From NCBI GenBank assembly GCA_963575745.1, contig CAUYUJ010013847.1, forward strand, positions 326,001 through 390,000: a stretch of 64,000 nucleotides of DNA, in the 5' to 3' direction. This DNA comes from Prorocentrum cordatum. Its lineage: Eukaryota > Sar > Dinophyceae > Prorocentrales > Prorocentraceae. The position numbers were made by a program, and so were the translations under genes. Below the pieces are notes generated by a model, which was not told the origin of the DNA, searched no databases, and saw only the letters and a program-made list of their open reading frames with translations. Below, piece by piece: positions 56,215 through 64,000 of the stretch; the first letter of the stretch is position 1; each line of letters opens with the position of its first letter.

Positions 56215-57236
56215 GTGCGGTGCGCGGCCCCAGCTCCGCCACCGCCGATCCCGCCGTCTGAGTACAAGCCAGGGCCCAAGAAGAAAGTGCGCATCATGGA
56301 ATACGACATGGCCGAATTCTTCAAGTCCTGCATCTCCTTGTGCGCAGAACTCACGGACACTGATCAAGACAAATATCCGCTATCAGGCACACTCTTCGGC
56401 CCTGAGTTGACGTCCTTTGAGGATGGTCAGGGTGGCCCACGAGGTGGGGTCTTGGCCCCTGCTGAAGAGGCCCTGGCTGCATGCTTACGCATCGATGCAC
56501 TTGTTGGACCTCCAGACGCCGAGGTCCACGCGGGTGGCCCTCCCATGGAGGGCCCGCCAGCCCCTGATCCCAAGCCTCCTGCTCCGTCAGTAATACTGCA
56601 ACCGATTGCAGCTAAAGTTATGATGAAGATTCTGTACGGAGCACGCATGGCACGCCCTGACTTGCTCAATGCTGTCTGCAAAACAGCTGCGTGCGTCACG
56701 AAATGGACGGAACAACAGGGTATAGACCTGTTCCGCATTATCTGCTATCTGAAGGCCACGACTCACTACCGCCTGGTGTCATGGGTAGGTGATCGCCGTG
56801 AGGACGTGTGGATACGCCAATTTGCAGATGCCGATCTGGCATGCGCACGCATCGCAGTACCAGCGCGAACACAATTTTTTGGTGGGGAGAGAACACACGA
56901 GCGCTCCAGAGCTGTAATTCCCGCAGACAGACCGCGGTGTCTCATAGCACTTTAGAAGCGGAAATTGTCTCCGCCGATGAAGCACTCAGAAGTGAATTCC
57001 TGCCGGCACTTCCTCTATCGGAGATGCTACTCGGTCACGCGCCGAGGGCGGAGTTCATGGAAGATAGGCAAGCTGTCGTGAAGGTTTGTAAGGCGGGTGG
57101 CTCTCAAAAACTCATGCACCTGCCTCGTGCTCACCGAATCGACGCTTCCGCTGTAGCGGAACAATTTGCAAGAGTCACAGTGAACTTGGTTTACTGCCCC
57201 ACACATGACCAGGCCGCGGACATAGGCGCGAAATGA
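56215..57236 (+). pseudogene. Copia 2 RNase H
   Basis: 56215-56955 has LQPIAAKVMMKILYGARMARPDLL and IRQFADADLAC (first acidic residue). The frame then shifts near 56,890, where 56808-57236 gives RRQTAVSHSTLEAEIVSADEALR (Glu), FMEDRQAVVKVCK (Asp) and YCPTHDQAADIGAK (last Asp). TGA at 57234 follows directly, and the same frame continues FEQPPSWTKVLYLVQ without another break. Confidence 0.7.
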
Positions 57237-58315
57237 TTCGAGCAGCCTCCTTCGTGGACCAAGGTGCTCTATCTCGTGCAGGTCGTGGCCCCGACCTTCT
57301 GGACAGCCCCGTCGTACCAGAAGTACCTGGACTCCCTCTTCGACGGCGATGCGGGTCTCCCCCCGAAGCCCGGGGGAATTCTCGAGCCGAAGCTCGGCGC
57401 GCAGCCCAAACTTCGGAACGGCGGCAAGATTCCCGGCAAGAAAGCCAAGAAGAAGCCCAAGCGTCAAAACAAAGGCAAACCCTCCGCTGAAGCACCCTCC
57501 AACCCCGGGGCCCATAACCGAACGGGAACACCAGCGGAGGCTGCCGATGGACAGGGGGGTGCAACACGCAGCCATGCTATAGTTGCTGCTCCTGATGCCG
57601 CAGTAGGTTCCAGCGAAACATCCCGACAACGCCAATTCATAGAGTTTTGCTGTGGGCCTAACAGCCGGCTGGGGAATCGTGATCTCATTCCCGATCAACA
57701 CTGCACGGTGGTGTGTTTGACTGAAAACGAAGGCATGGCCACCAAGGAAGGCACGGCGTTTGCCGTGGCCAAAATAGAGGCATTCGAAAAAGAAGCGAAA
57801 AGGCAAGGCAAAGCCACGGACAAACGAATAGCATCGTGGATCTCAATGCCATGTACGGGCGGATCTCCATGGCAATGCGTGAACGAAGCCATATATTACC
57901 GCTCCGGCAACGAGGAAGCCCTGAAGAAATTGAGGGGTCACGTAACACTTTTCCGACAGCTGCCACGGGTAGCTCGCGATTTGGCCCAGGAGGTTGACAA
58001 GACAAATGGCCGAATATGCCTTGAGTGGCCGACCCCGTGCCGACGCTGGCGCGATCCACACGCTAAGGACATTCTGAACCAGCATAAGATTACAAATATA
58101 CAGCTCCATGGCTGCGCATATGGCTTGGAAAACAATAAAGGACATGAAGAAGCCATGGGGCATCGCTTCGTCCTCGAACGTGATCGCTGAGGGATTAGTG
58201 CGTAGATGTGACGGCAGCCACAAGCATGCTGAGGCGAGAAGGAAGGGCTGCAAGCAGGGGGAAGATTATACGGATGAGTTCGCGAGATGTGTTCATCTGT
58301 TGGCGTTCAAAGCAC
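57237..58315 (+). pseudogene. Copia 2 C-terminal SAM-methyltransferase-like domain
   Basis: In frame with RNase H except for TGA 57234. A basic linker (KIPGKKAKKKPKRQNKGK) leads to RQFIEFCCGPNSRLGN near 57635 (motif I-like), then SWISMPCTGGSPWQCVN near 57845 (motif IV-like, with Pro-Cys), GRICLEWPTPCRRWRD near 58015 (motif VI-like) and IQLHGCAYGLEN. Near 58130 the frame shifts by +1 to KKPWGIASSSNVIAEGL, RRCDGSHKHAEARRKG and EDYTDEFARCVHLL. The end signature KKP...S...RC-x-G-x-H-x-H is shared with the copia 1 domain. From memory this type occurs at the end of copia proteins in other dinoflagellates. Catalysis and target untested. Confidence 0.65.
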
Positions 58316-58399
58316 TTGGGGACAGAGCATGTGATAGTGCCATGTGCAGTGCCTCTGTGCGTGCTGCTCCTGCCGTTGTGTGTGCGAATATGTTTGCGA

Positions 58400-58420
58400 C
58401 CGCTGCCGTTTTGGCTCAAA
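58400..58420 (+). other. Second spliced-leader relic
   Basis: The site reads CCGCTGCCG then TTTTGGCTCAAA, matching the leader at 17 of 21 positions with the 11-mer TTTTGGCTCAA intact. It lies just after the end of copia 2 and 273 bp before the unknown ORF. Confidence 0.5.
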
Positions 58421-58672
58421 CTGGCGCCCTCGCGCAGCATCCCGACGCGGCTGCCTCGCCGGCCATGACGCCTTCGCGCCGCCGCTGCTCGCCGGCGCCT
58501 CGCAGCTTCCGCGCCGGCGCCCCAGCTGCGCCCGCATCCCTCGGTAGCGGGCCCCGCAGGTCCGCAAGTCACGCGAAGAGGGGCATCGTACGCCACAGTT
58601 TTCTTCATGAGAGACTCTGCAAGGACCATGTCCTGCATCACGCACGGCGGCCCGCGCGGGTTCTAGGGCAAG

Positions 58673-59455
58673 ATGTTCCAGAGCGGCCAGGATTGCCCGA
58701 ACGCTTTCGGGTGCGAGCCGGTCGTGAAGATCCTGCGTTCTACGGACATGAGTGACAAAGACAAGCTCACGAACATCATCAAGGAAGCAACGGGTCTCCT
58801 GCATCTCTCCAAGAAAATCCTGGGATATTCTCGTCTTGAGCGTCGTTACCGCTCGGGGTGTACGACGGAGATCAACAAGCATCGTCCGACTCAGTTTGCA
58901 CTACCGAATGGCCAGTGGCATGATGTTCAGTCGCATTGCTTTACGAAGACTCAAGGAGCTGACGAGAGCAACGAACACTGGGGCACGATGACACCCACGC
59001 CGAGCCTGGGCGGGGGTGAGTTTACACCGCATGTGCACCAATGGTGCAAGACCCCGAACCTGTACCATGTACTAGGGGTCCAACCAGGGCAAGCACTGAC
59101 AAACGAGTTCCGTGAAGTGTATCGCGTCATGCACACGGACAGGATGGCATGGCTGCCTGGCAATGGGCTCGATGAAGTCGGATTGCTCGCACAGGTATTC
59201 AAGAAACCGACCTATCGACCCAAGGTTCACCTCCCGCAGGATATGTATCATGTTATTTGGAACTCTGCCAGTGCCGGCAACGTCCCCTGGGTAGGGGGAT
59301 TGGAGCCTTTCATAAAGGGTCTCTGTCTGGGAGGTTCCCCGCGCACTGGGTGGGCATCGGACGATCGACAACTTGAGCGCCGTTGTCACGACACCCTGGT
59401 TAAATGCGAAAGCTCCCATGGAGTACCGCATGACCTGCGCGGCGCTACATGTTGA
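58673..59455 (+). CDS. Hypothetical protein, 260 codons
   Basis: Open frame from ATG 58673 to TGA 59453. The same frame upstream reads MSCITHGGPRGF, then a TAG near 58665, so the true start may be earlier with one stop. It contains KLTNIIKEATGLLHLSKK, NLYHVLGVQPGQALTNEFRE and RPKVHLPQDMYHVIW. The middle and last pieces have the look of the final part of an SGNH-hydrolase fold, but the catalytic Ser block is not visible, so I do not assign it. It could be a 3' domain of copia 2, or a retroposed gene given the leader relic upstream. Confidence 0.35.
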   Translation: MFQSGQDCPNAFGCEPVVKILRSTDMSDKDKLTNIIKEATGLLHLSKKILGYSRLERRYRSGCTTEINKHRPTQFALPNGQWHDVQSHCFTKTQGADESNEHWGTMTPTPSLGGGEFTPHVHQWCKTPNLYHVLGVQPGQALTNEFREVYRVMHTDRMAWLPGNGLDEVGLLAQVFKKPTYRPKVHLPQDMYHVIWNSASAGNVPWVGGLEPFIKGLCLGGSPRTGWASDDRQLERRCHDTLVKCESSHGVPHDLRGATC

Positions 59456-59585
59456 ACACCACCCCCTCAGTCCGCGAAGCTCTTGCAAGTTTTTAAGACG
59501 AGTGCGCGCGGCGCTAAAGCGATAGCCGCATTTTGAATACCACCCGCCCTCTATCTGCGACACTGCTGTCAACGTTTAAGTATCA
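59430..59585 (-). repeat. Two inverted units of the 61.5-62.1 kb repeat family
   Basis: Read on the minus strand, 59430-59585 gives GATAGAGGGCGGGTGGTATT, CAAAATGCGGCTATCGC and GCGCCGCGCG, the same order as the + strand units at 61.6 kb. Confidence 0.7.
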
Positions 59586-59689
59586 CGGTCAGCAAGGGTG
59601 AGAAAGCGTCAGGCGAAACACTCGGCCCGCTCTTTCGACCGGCTTCGAGGTTCGACAGGGAGGAACTCTTTAGAAGGAAAACGCATGGA

Positions 59690-59880
59690 GGAGCAAGAGG
59701 AGGAGGGGGAGGAGGAGGGAGGAGGAGAAGGAGGAGGAGAAGGAGGAGGAGGAGGAGGAGGAGGAACTGGACGAGGAGGAGGAGGAGGAGGAGGAGGAGG
59801 AGGAGGAGGAGGGGAGGAGGAGGAGGGGGAGGGCGGAGGGGGAGTTGGAGGAGGAGGGGGAGGGGGAGGGGGACCAAGTT
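59690..59880. repeat. (GGA)n array
   Basis: Interrupted GGA units. Coding-looking frames are homopolymeric. Confidence 0.97.
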
Positions 59881-60002
59881 AGGTGCGCTCGCGTCATATC
59901 TGACGTCCTACCCCTCCCTCCCATCCCTTACCATGGCGCTGATTTTCTCTATCCGCGGACGCGTGTCGTAGCGGACCTGTGGCTCCGCGCGCGCGTGCGT
60001 AG

Positions 60003-60230
60003 TGGGTGGTGGTGCACGTGCGTGCGTGCGTGCGTGTGTGCGTGGTTGTGGTGGTGGTGGTGGTGGTGGTGGTGGTGGTGGTGGTGGTGGTGGGTGGTGT
60101 GGTGGTGGTGGTGGTGCTGGTGCTGGCTGGTGGTGGTGGTGTGGTACTGGTGCTGGTGCTGGTGGTGGTTGTGGTGGTGGTGGTGGTGGTCGTGGTGGTG
60201 GTGGTGGTGGTGGCGGTGCGGCGCGGTGGT
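60003..60230. repeat. (GTGC)n and (GGT)n arrays
   Basis: Short GTGCGTGC run, then about 180 bp of GGT with CTGGTG variants. Confidence 0.97.
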
Positions 60231-60249
60231 GGCGGGCGGATGGGCGCGC

Positions 60250-60465
60250 GAGAAAAAGGCCCGCGCTGGGACGAGAACGCCATCCTGAACGACGGAGGCC
60301 AAACACCGATCCGAAAATGAGGCCCACGCTGCAGCGGGAGCACGATTCGGAACGATTCGGGAGCAGAAATGAGGCCGGCGCCTAAACGAGAGCAGCATTT
60401 TGGGAAAAAATGACGCCGGCGCCTCAGCGAGAGTCTTTTCCCGGGATTTCCCGGGCATCCTGTGT
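60250..60465 (-). repeat. Diverged inverted units of the same family
   Basis: GAGAACGCCATCCTGAACGA and related phrases on + are reverse complements of the GGATGG...TTCTCGC...GCGCC layout of the 61.5-62.1 kb units, with more changes. Confidence 0.5.
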
Positions 60466-60552
60466 GCAAAAAAACAGTACGCGGAGGGTGCGCGGGCATC
60501 ACCTGGACGCCATCAGGGGAAGAGGGAGAGTATTTTCATATTGAGTAATTGT

Positions 60553-60690
60553 TGAGGAGGAGGAGGAGGAGGAGGAGGAGGAGGAGAAGGAGGAGGCGAA
60601 GCAGCAGGAGGAACAAAAGGAGAAGTAGGAGGAGGAGGAGGAGGGCAAAGGGGGAGGTGGACGAAGAGGAGCAGCACGAGGAAGAGGAGG
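60553..60690. repeat. (GGA)n array
   Basis: Interrupted GGA array; mirror in composition to the TCC array that follows at 60840. Confidence 0.95.
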
Positions 60691-60839
60691 AGGGGGCGGA
60701 GGAGATGGCAGTCGTGCCGTGCCCTCCCGACCGAGGCGCCGCACGAACCAGGACGCGGCTGCTGCGGAGGCGGCACCGCCGCCCGCTCCCCGCCCTCCCA
60801 GGACCTCGCCCTGTTGCTCCTCCGCCTTTGCTTCTCCTT

Positions 60840-61235
60840 CCGCTTCTGCTCCTCCTCGTCCTTCTCCTCTTCCTCCTCCTCCTACTCCTCCTCCTCCTCC
60901 TCCTCCTCCTCCTCCTCCTCTCCTCCTTCGCCTCTTACTCCTCCTCCTCCCTCCTCCTCCCTCCTCCTCCTCCTCCTCCCTCCTCCTCCTCGTTCCTCGT
61001 CCTCCTCGTCCTGGTCTCCCTCCTCGTCCTCTCTCGTGCTCCCGGCCCGCTGGGTCACACTTCCTCCTGCCTCCTCCTCCTTCTCCTCCCTCCTCTCCTC
61101 CTCCATGTCCTCCTCCTCCAGCTTCTCCTCCTCCGCTCCTCCTCCTCCCTCCTCCTCCTCCAGTTCCTCCTCCTCCAGCTCCTTCTCCTCCTCCAGTTCC
61201 TCCTCCTCCGCCTCCTCCGCCTCCTTCTTCTCCTC
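60840..61235. repeat. (TCC)n array
   Basis: About 400 bp of TCC/CTC units with interruptions. Together with the GGA run at 60.55 kb it could form a long intrastrand fold. Confidence 0.95.
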
Positions 61236-61314
61236 GATGCCTCTGCCCTGTGAATGAAACTGCTGCCCGTCGCACCCCCAGGCGTGCCGGCAGGGCGGGC
61301 CGGGCGTTTCCTTC

Positions 61315-61548
61315 GGGCACTGCTTCGCCAGTCGCGACTTTGAGGTTTCGTTTGGGCACTGCCTCGCCAGCAACGATCTTGAGGTTTCATTTGGGCATTG
61401 GTTCGCCAGCCGCGATCTTGAAGTTTCATTTGGGCACTGCTTCGCCAGCCGCGATCTTGAGGTTTCATATGGGCACTGCTTCGCCAGTCGCGATCTTGAG
61501 GTTTCATTTGGGCACTGGTTCGCCAGCCGCGATCTCGAGGTTGGGCAT
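61315..61548 (+). repeat. 39-bp tandem repeat, six units
   Basis: GGGCACTGCTTCGCCAG at 61315, 61354, 61393, 61432, 61471 and 61510, exactly 39 bp apart, giving a 13-residue repeat FHLGTASPAAILR in one frame. Confidence 0.95.
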
Positions 61549-62100
61549 CCGCCACGGCTTCAGGGATGGAGGGCGGGCCCTTTTTGTACGTTTGTGGCTC
61601 TCGCCGTGGCGCCGCGCGCGCTCGTCTTTGAGACAATGTGACAGCTCCACGCATGGAGGGCGGGTGGCTTTCAAGATGCGGTTCTCGCTTCAGCGCCGCG
61701 CGCATTCGTGTTGCTGTTTGTCGTTGTTTTTTTTATAAAAAGTCGCAGCAGTTTCGCGGATGGATGGCGGGGGAGTCACGCGTGTCTCTCCCTCTGCTTG
61801 GCGCCGCACATGTTTTTCAAGTGTGAAACAACTTCGCGGATGGAGGGCGGGCCGTCTTCAACATGTGGCTATCGCCTTATCGCCGCGCAAATTTGCGGCT
61901 CAGTTTGCAACAGTTTCCGACTGGAAGGCAGGCCGTTTTCAGAGTGTGGTGTTCGCTTCACGCCACGCCCAGTCGTTTTAACAGCGTACAACAGTTTCAC
62001 GGATGGAGGGCGTGTCATTTCAAAATGTGATGCTCGCCTTACCGCCGCGCACATTCAAATTACAAGTTCACAGCATGTTTGGCGGCTCGCACGTCTGAAG
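61549..62100 (+). repeat. ~105-bp dispersed repeat family, five to six units
   Basis: Units with a GGATGGAGGGCGGGC core, then TTTCAAAATGTG, CTCGCTTCAGCGCCGCGC and a variable spacer, at about 61563, 61650, 61758, 61840, 61920 and 62000. Inverted and diverged relatives lie at 59.4 and 60.3 kb. Confidence 0.8.
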
Positions 62101-62404
62101 TCCCAGAAGCGGCCTGGCACGATTTAGGATTGTCTTGACGCAGCAGTGACGCTTATTTCGCTGTGTTGACGTCCCAGGGATGGTACCTGGGATTATTCAG
62201 AGCTGTCAGGACGCAACAGCCATCTTGATCCATGGCGTTGAAGTCCCTGGAGTTGTGTTTTGACATAGTTGAGGATTATCGCTCGGATGTTTTCTGATGG
62301 CACACTTCCCGCAGTGAAAAATGTTGCAGGGGCACGTGAAGAGGGAGCTTGGTGGAAGGGTTTATTGCAACATCGTTAATGCGTCTCGGGTTTACACCAC
62401 ACTG
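62101..62404. other. No gene recognised
   Basis: Two similar phrases (TTGACGCAGCAGTGACGC and AGGACGCAACAGCCATC) suggest an old duplication. No frame of interest. Confidence 0.35.
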
Positions 62405-62595
62405 GTCCTCCTCCTCCCTCCCTCCTCCTCCTCCTCCTTATCATCGTCCTCCATCCCTCCTCCTCCCTCCCTCCTCCTCTCTCCCTCCCTCCTCCTCCTC
62501 CTCCTCCTTCCCTCCTCCTCCTCCTCCTCCTCCTCCTCCTCCTCCTCCTCCTCCATCCCTCCTCCCCCCTCCCTCCTCCTCCTTACCATCATCCT
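62405..62595. repeat. (TCC)n/(CCCT)n array
   Basis: TCC units with CCCTCC interruptions. Confidence 0.97.
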
Positions 62596-62731
62596 TTTCC
62601 CGCGGCGGAGCGCAGTCCCAACGTACTGTGGATGGGTGCTGGCGCGTCCCTCCAGCGCACCGCGCAAGACCCCCCAGGGACGGCCGTTGCACGCAGCAGG
62701 CGACGGACCTCTGTTCTGTGCCCTCCTCCGT

Positions 62732-63030
62732 CCTTCCTCCTCCTCCTCCTCCTCCTCCTCCTCCTCCTCCTCCTCCTCCTCCGTCCTCCTCCTCCGTCCT
62801 CCCTCCTCCTCCTCTCCCCCCCTCCTCCTACGCAGCAGGCGACAGCCCTCTGTTCTGTTCTGTACTTTCCTCCGTCCTGCCTCCCTCCTCCTGCCTGCTC
62901 GTGCCCCCCCCATGCCTCATGCACTCCTCTCGCCTGTGCCGCCCCCCTGTTGCTGCTGCCGCTCCTGGTCTTGATCCCGCTCCTCGTCCTCCTCCTCCTC
63001 CACCTCCTCCTCCTCCTTCTCCTCCGCATC
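62732..63030. repeat. (TCC)n arrays with short unique inserts
   Basis: 62735-62840 and 62975-63025 are TCC. ACGCAGCAGGCGACGG... before the first (62690) recurs as ACGCAGCAGGCGACAG at 62830, a short duplication around the array. Confidence 0.9.
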
Positions 63031-63650
63031 TCCTCTCTGGCCATCACCTGAATTCCATTCGGCTCGTACTTTTGTTCCTGAGTCGGGTTTTGTGGTTGAG
63101 GGCCGGGTGAGGCTCCCCTCGCGCCGAAGTAGCAATGCATGTCCTGCGAGGACGCATAATGATTGATGCTGATGATGAGTGGTGAAGGTTTATTGCGACC
63201 GTACCTATTATTTGTCGTGCTCGTCTTTCTGTTTCCGATATTGTTGTTTGGACTCCCCTCTCTTGCTTGGCGTCGTCATCTCCCCTCGCCACCGTCGTTG
63301 TCTTTGTCATTATCCTTCTCCGCTTTCTATCGTTTCTAGTTGTTGTTGCCAGCGTTCGTCGGCTCTTTGACTTTCGATGTCCAGACGGCTTCATAGATTT
63401 CGGGCTCTGGCGCCAGAATCGGACTCCAGGATGATTGGAAATCCATCCTGGATGAGAAAATTGTCAGGCTGGATAGCAGGCGTGTCCAGGGGCAAGTTTT
63501 GAGCGAATGTCGTGCTGCCCCCTATCCTCCTCACTATTATCGTCCTTCCTCCCTGCCTCTCTCCTTTCTCTTGTGCCATTCCCTCCTCGTCGTCGTGTTC
63601 CCTGTTTTTCTCCAACTCCGTCTTGCTGTGCCCTTGTGTGCGAGGGGGGG
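63031..63650. other. No gene recognised
   Basis: Mixed DNA with only short frames on both strands. Confidence 0.4.
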
Positions 63651-63797
63651 GCCAGGAAGAGGTGAAGGAGGAGGAGGAGGAGGAGGCAGAGGAGGAGGAG
63701 GCGCAGGAGGAGGACGGCTGAGGAGAGGAGGCGGAGGAGGAGGAGGAGGAGGAGGAGGAGGAGGACTGAGGAGGAGGAGCAGGAGGAGTAGGAGGTA

Positions 63798-63872
<75 letters not shown>

Positions 63873-63904
63873 ACTACCACTACTACTACTTTTACTTTTA
63901 CTTT

Positions 63905-63942
<38 letters not shown>

Positions 63943-63963
63943 TTACTACTACTACTACTACTA

Positions 63964-64000
<37 letters not shown>
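63651..64000. repeat. (GGA)n then (TAC)n array to the window end
   Basis: 63660-63795 GGA units; 63795-64000 ACT/TAC units with one TTTTACTTTTACTTTTAC interruption near 63890. It continues beyond the window. Confidence 0.97.

Larger units (their letters stand above)
51470..58315 (+). mobile_element. Ty1/copia LTR retrotransposon 2 (decayed), with C-terminal methyltransferase-like domain
   Basis: Order: protease, integrase, acidic linker, RT, RNase H, methyltransferase-like. RT motif HVDD and the integrase D-D-E residues are kept, but the integrase is split over three frames, the linker/RT over two, and a TGA (57234) separates RNase H from the final domain. No gag with zinc knuckle and no LTR pair were identified. 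Confidence 0.85.

Overview
The window reads as nuclear DNA of a dinoflagellate. The support is direct: relics of the dinoflagellate trans-spliced leader (best at 13409-13425, where 16 of 17 bases match the leader core), introns with GT-AG, GC-AG and GA-AG borders whose acceptors are mostly followed by G, and polyproteins of the dinoflagellate Ty1/copia type. Much of the DNA is simple-sequence or tandem-repeat. The high GC content would suit a GC-rich genus such as Prorocentrum, but the genus is a guess. All supported genes are on the + strand.

Layout. 0-3.45 kb: a spliced host-type gene with a winged-helix-like N-terminus, a Cys/His domain and, on its last exon, an RG-rich/acidic tail. 3.4-5.5 kb: a higher-order tandem array that has captured this gene's stop codon and 3' UTR. 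5.5-13.4 kb: mostly non-genic DNA with microsatellites, one possible first exon (11.78 kb) and a diverged copy of the 3' UTR block (12.7 kb). 13.4-19.6 kb: a C5-methyltransferase-like gene just behind a spliced-leader relic, followed at about 100 bp by a multi-exon gene with a Cys cluster, a cupin/JmjC-like segment and a long KE-rich coiled coil. 20.2-21.2 kb: a small three-exon acidic gene. 21.4-24.0 kb: a 360-bp higher-order repeat and a CCAA/CCAG array.

24.3-32.2 kb: Ty1/copia element 1, decayed, in the order gag-protease-methyltransferase-like-integrase-RT-RNase H. 33-35 kb: little. 35.15-35.93 kb: a 2-oxoglutarate/Fe(II) oxygenase gene with a probable in-frame GA-AG intron. 36-47 kb: repeats, including a 7-bp array, a degenerate PT-type array, a 90-bp array of about 20 units and a 159-bp array of 7 units. 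47.6-51.0 kb: a non-LTR retrotransposon with a PARP-finger-like N-terminus, RT and C-terminal restriction-endonuclease-like domain. 51.5-58.3 kb: Ty1/copia element 2, decayed, with its methyltransferase-like domain after RNase H. 58.4-64 kb: a second spliced-leader relic, one unknown ORF and large GGA/TCC, GGT and TAC arrays.

The main theme is methyltransferase-like domains. There are three in 64 kb: one free-standing with C5-MTase motifs, and one inside each copia polyprotein at a different position. The two copia domains share a C-terminal signature (KKP...S...C-x-G-x-H-x-H), so they look homologous. Capture of cytosine methyltransferases by dinoflagellate copia elements has been reported before; the different placement and the nearby free-standing gene are what deserve a check. 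Most reading frames here are broken by stops or frameshifts, so much of the window is a retroelement graveyard.
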